7,153 nt of DNA from Spirochaetales bacterium (lineage in GTDB: Bacteria; Spirochaetota; Spirochaetia; DSM-2461), in the NCBI GenBank assembly GCA_002748225.1, contig PDRU01000022.1, positions 1-7,153 on the forward strand, given 5' to 3'. The notes below the pieces were generated by a model. It was not told where the DNA came from. It saw nothing but the letters and a program-made list of their open reading frames with translations, and did no database searches. The stretch's first letter is position 1; each line of letters begins with the position of its first letter. The translations under genes and the position numbers were made by a program. Below, in pieces: positions 7,128-7,153 of the stretch.

Positions 7128-7153
7128 CAAAGCCCTGCCTGTTCCAGAAACAG
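7127..7153 (-). CDS. C-terminal end of an upstream gene (possibly dxr)
   Basis: Reading leftward from the window edge, an open frame encodes LFLEQAGL and then TGA at 7129-7127, whose last base is the first base of the rseP ATG. The TGATG junction is typical of translationally coupled genes. Only eight residues are visible, so the product cannot be recognised. In many bacteria, including spirochaetes as I recall, the gene directly before rseP is dxr (1-deoxy-D-xylulose 5-phosphate reductoisomerase) or cdsA, so dxr is the contextual guess. Confidence 0.55.
   Translation of the reverse strand: MFLEQAGL

Overview
This window carries five complete or nearly complete genes plus the last codons of a sixth, packed as two convergent operons with almost no non-coding DNA. 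It reads as chromosomal core DNA of a bacterium with two membranes. GC content is moderate, about 50% by eye. A spirochaete is the best guess. The reasons are a UvrB with the motif DADKIGFLRS, a short lipoprotein with a loose LFSC lipobox, a large secreted beta-propeller, and an rseP placed directly behind another gene in the arrangement usual for frr-uppS-cdsA-dxr-rseP clusters. This assignment is inferred from memory of such genomes and was not tested by a search.

Plus strand (1-3663): three genes are joined by 4-bp stop/start overlaps. The first is a membrane-anchored HtrA/DegS-type serine protease with one PDZ domain. It has a good -10 box so close to its ATG that the mRNA is probably leaderless. 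The second is uvrB, the damage-loading helicase of nucleotide excision repair, starting at GTG inside the htrA stop. The third is a small SH3-domain lipoprotein starting at ATG inside the uvrB stop.

Minus strand (7153-3667): the end of an upstream gene (dxr by context only) overlaps the start of rseP, a site-2 intramembrane zinc metalloprotease with two PDZ domains. After 11 bp comes a 688-residue exported protein with WD40/PQQ-like beta-propeller repeats and no assigned function. The two operons meet tail to tail with three bases between their stop codons. Two short hairpins lie just inside the end of the lipoprotein gene, but no classical terminator is visible.

Together, four of the five main genes concern the cell envelope: an HtrA protease, a site-2 protease, an SH3 lipoprotein and an exported beta-propeller. 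uvrB is the DNA-repair exception, locked into the envelope operon by translational coupling. A DegS-like protease facing an RseP homologue suggests a regulated intramembrane proteolysis cascade, but no sigma or anti-sigma factor is encoded here. No mobile element, CRISPR array, RNA gene or clearly new system was seen. The most interesting points are the leaderless htrA start, the htrA-uvrB-lipoprotein coupling, and the uncharacterised propeller attached to rseP.
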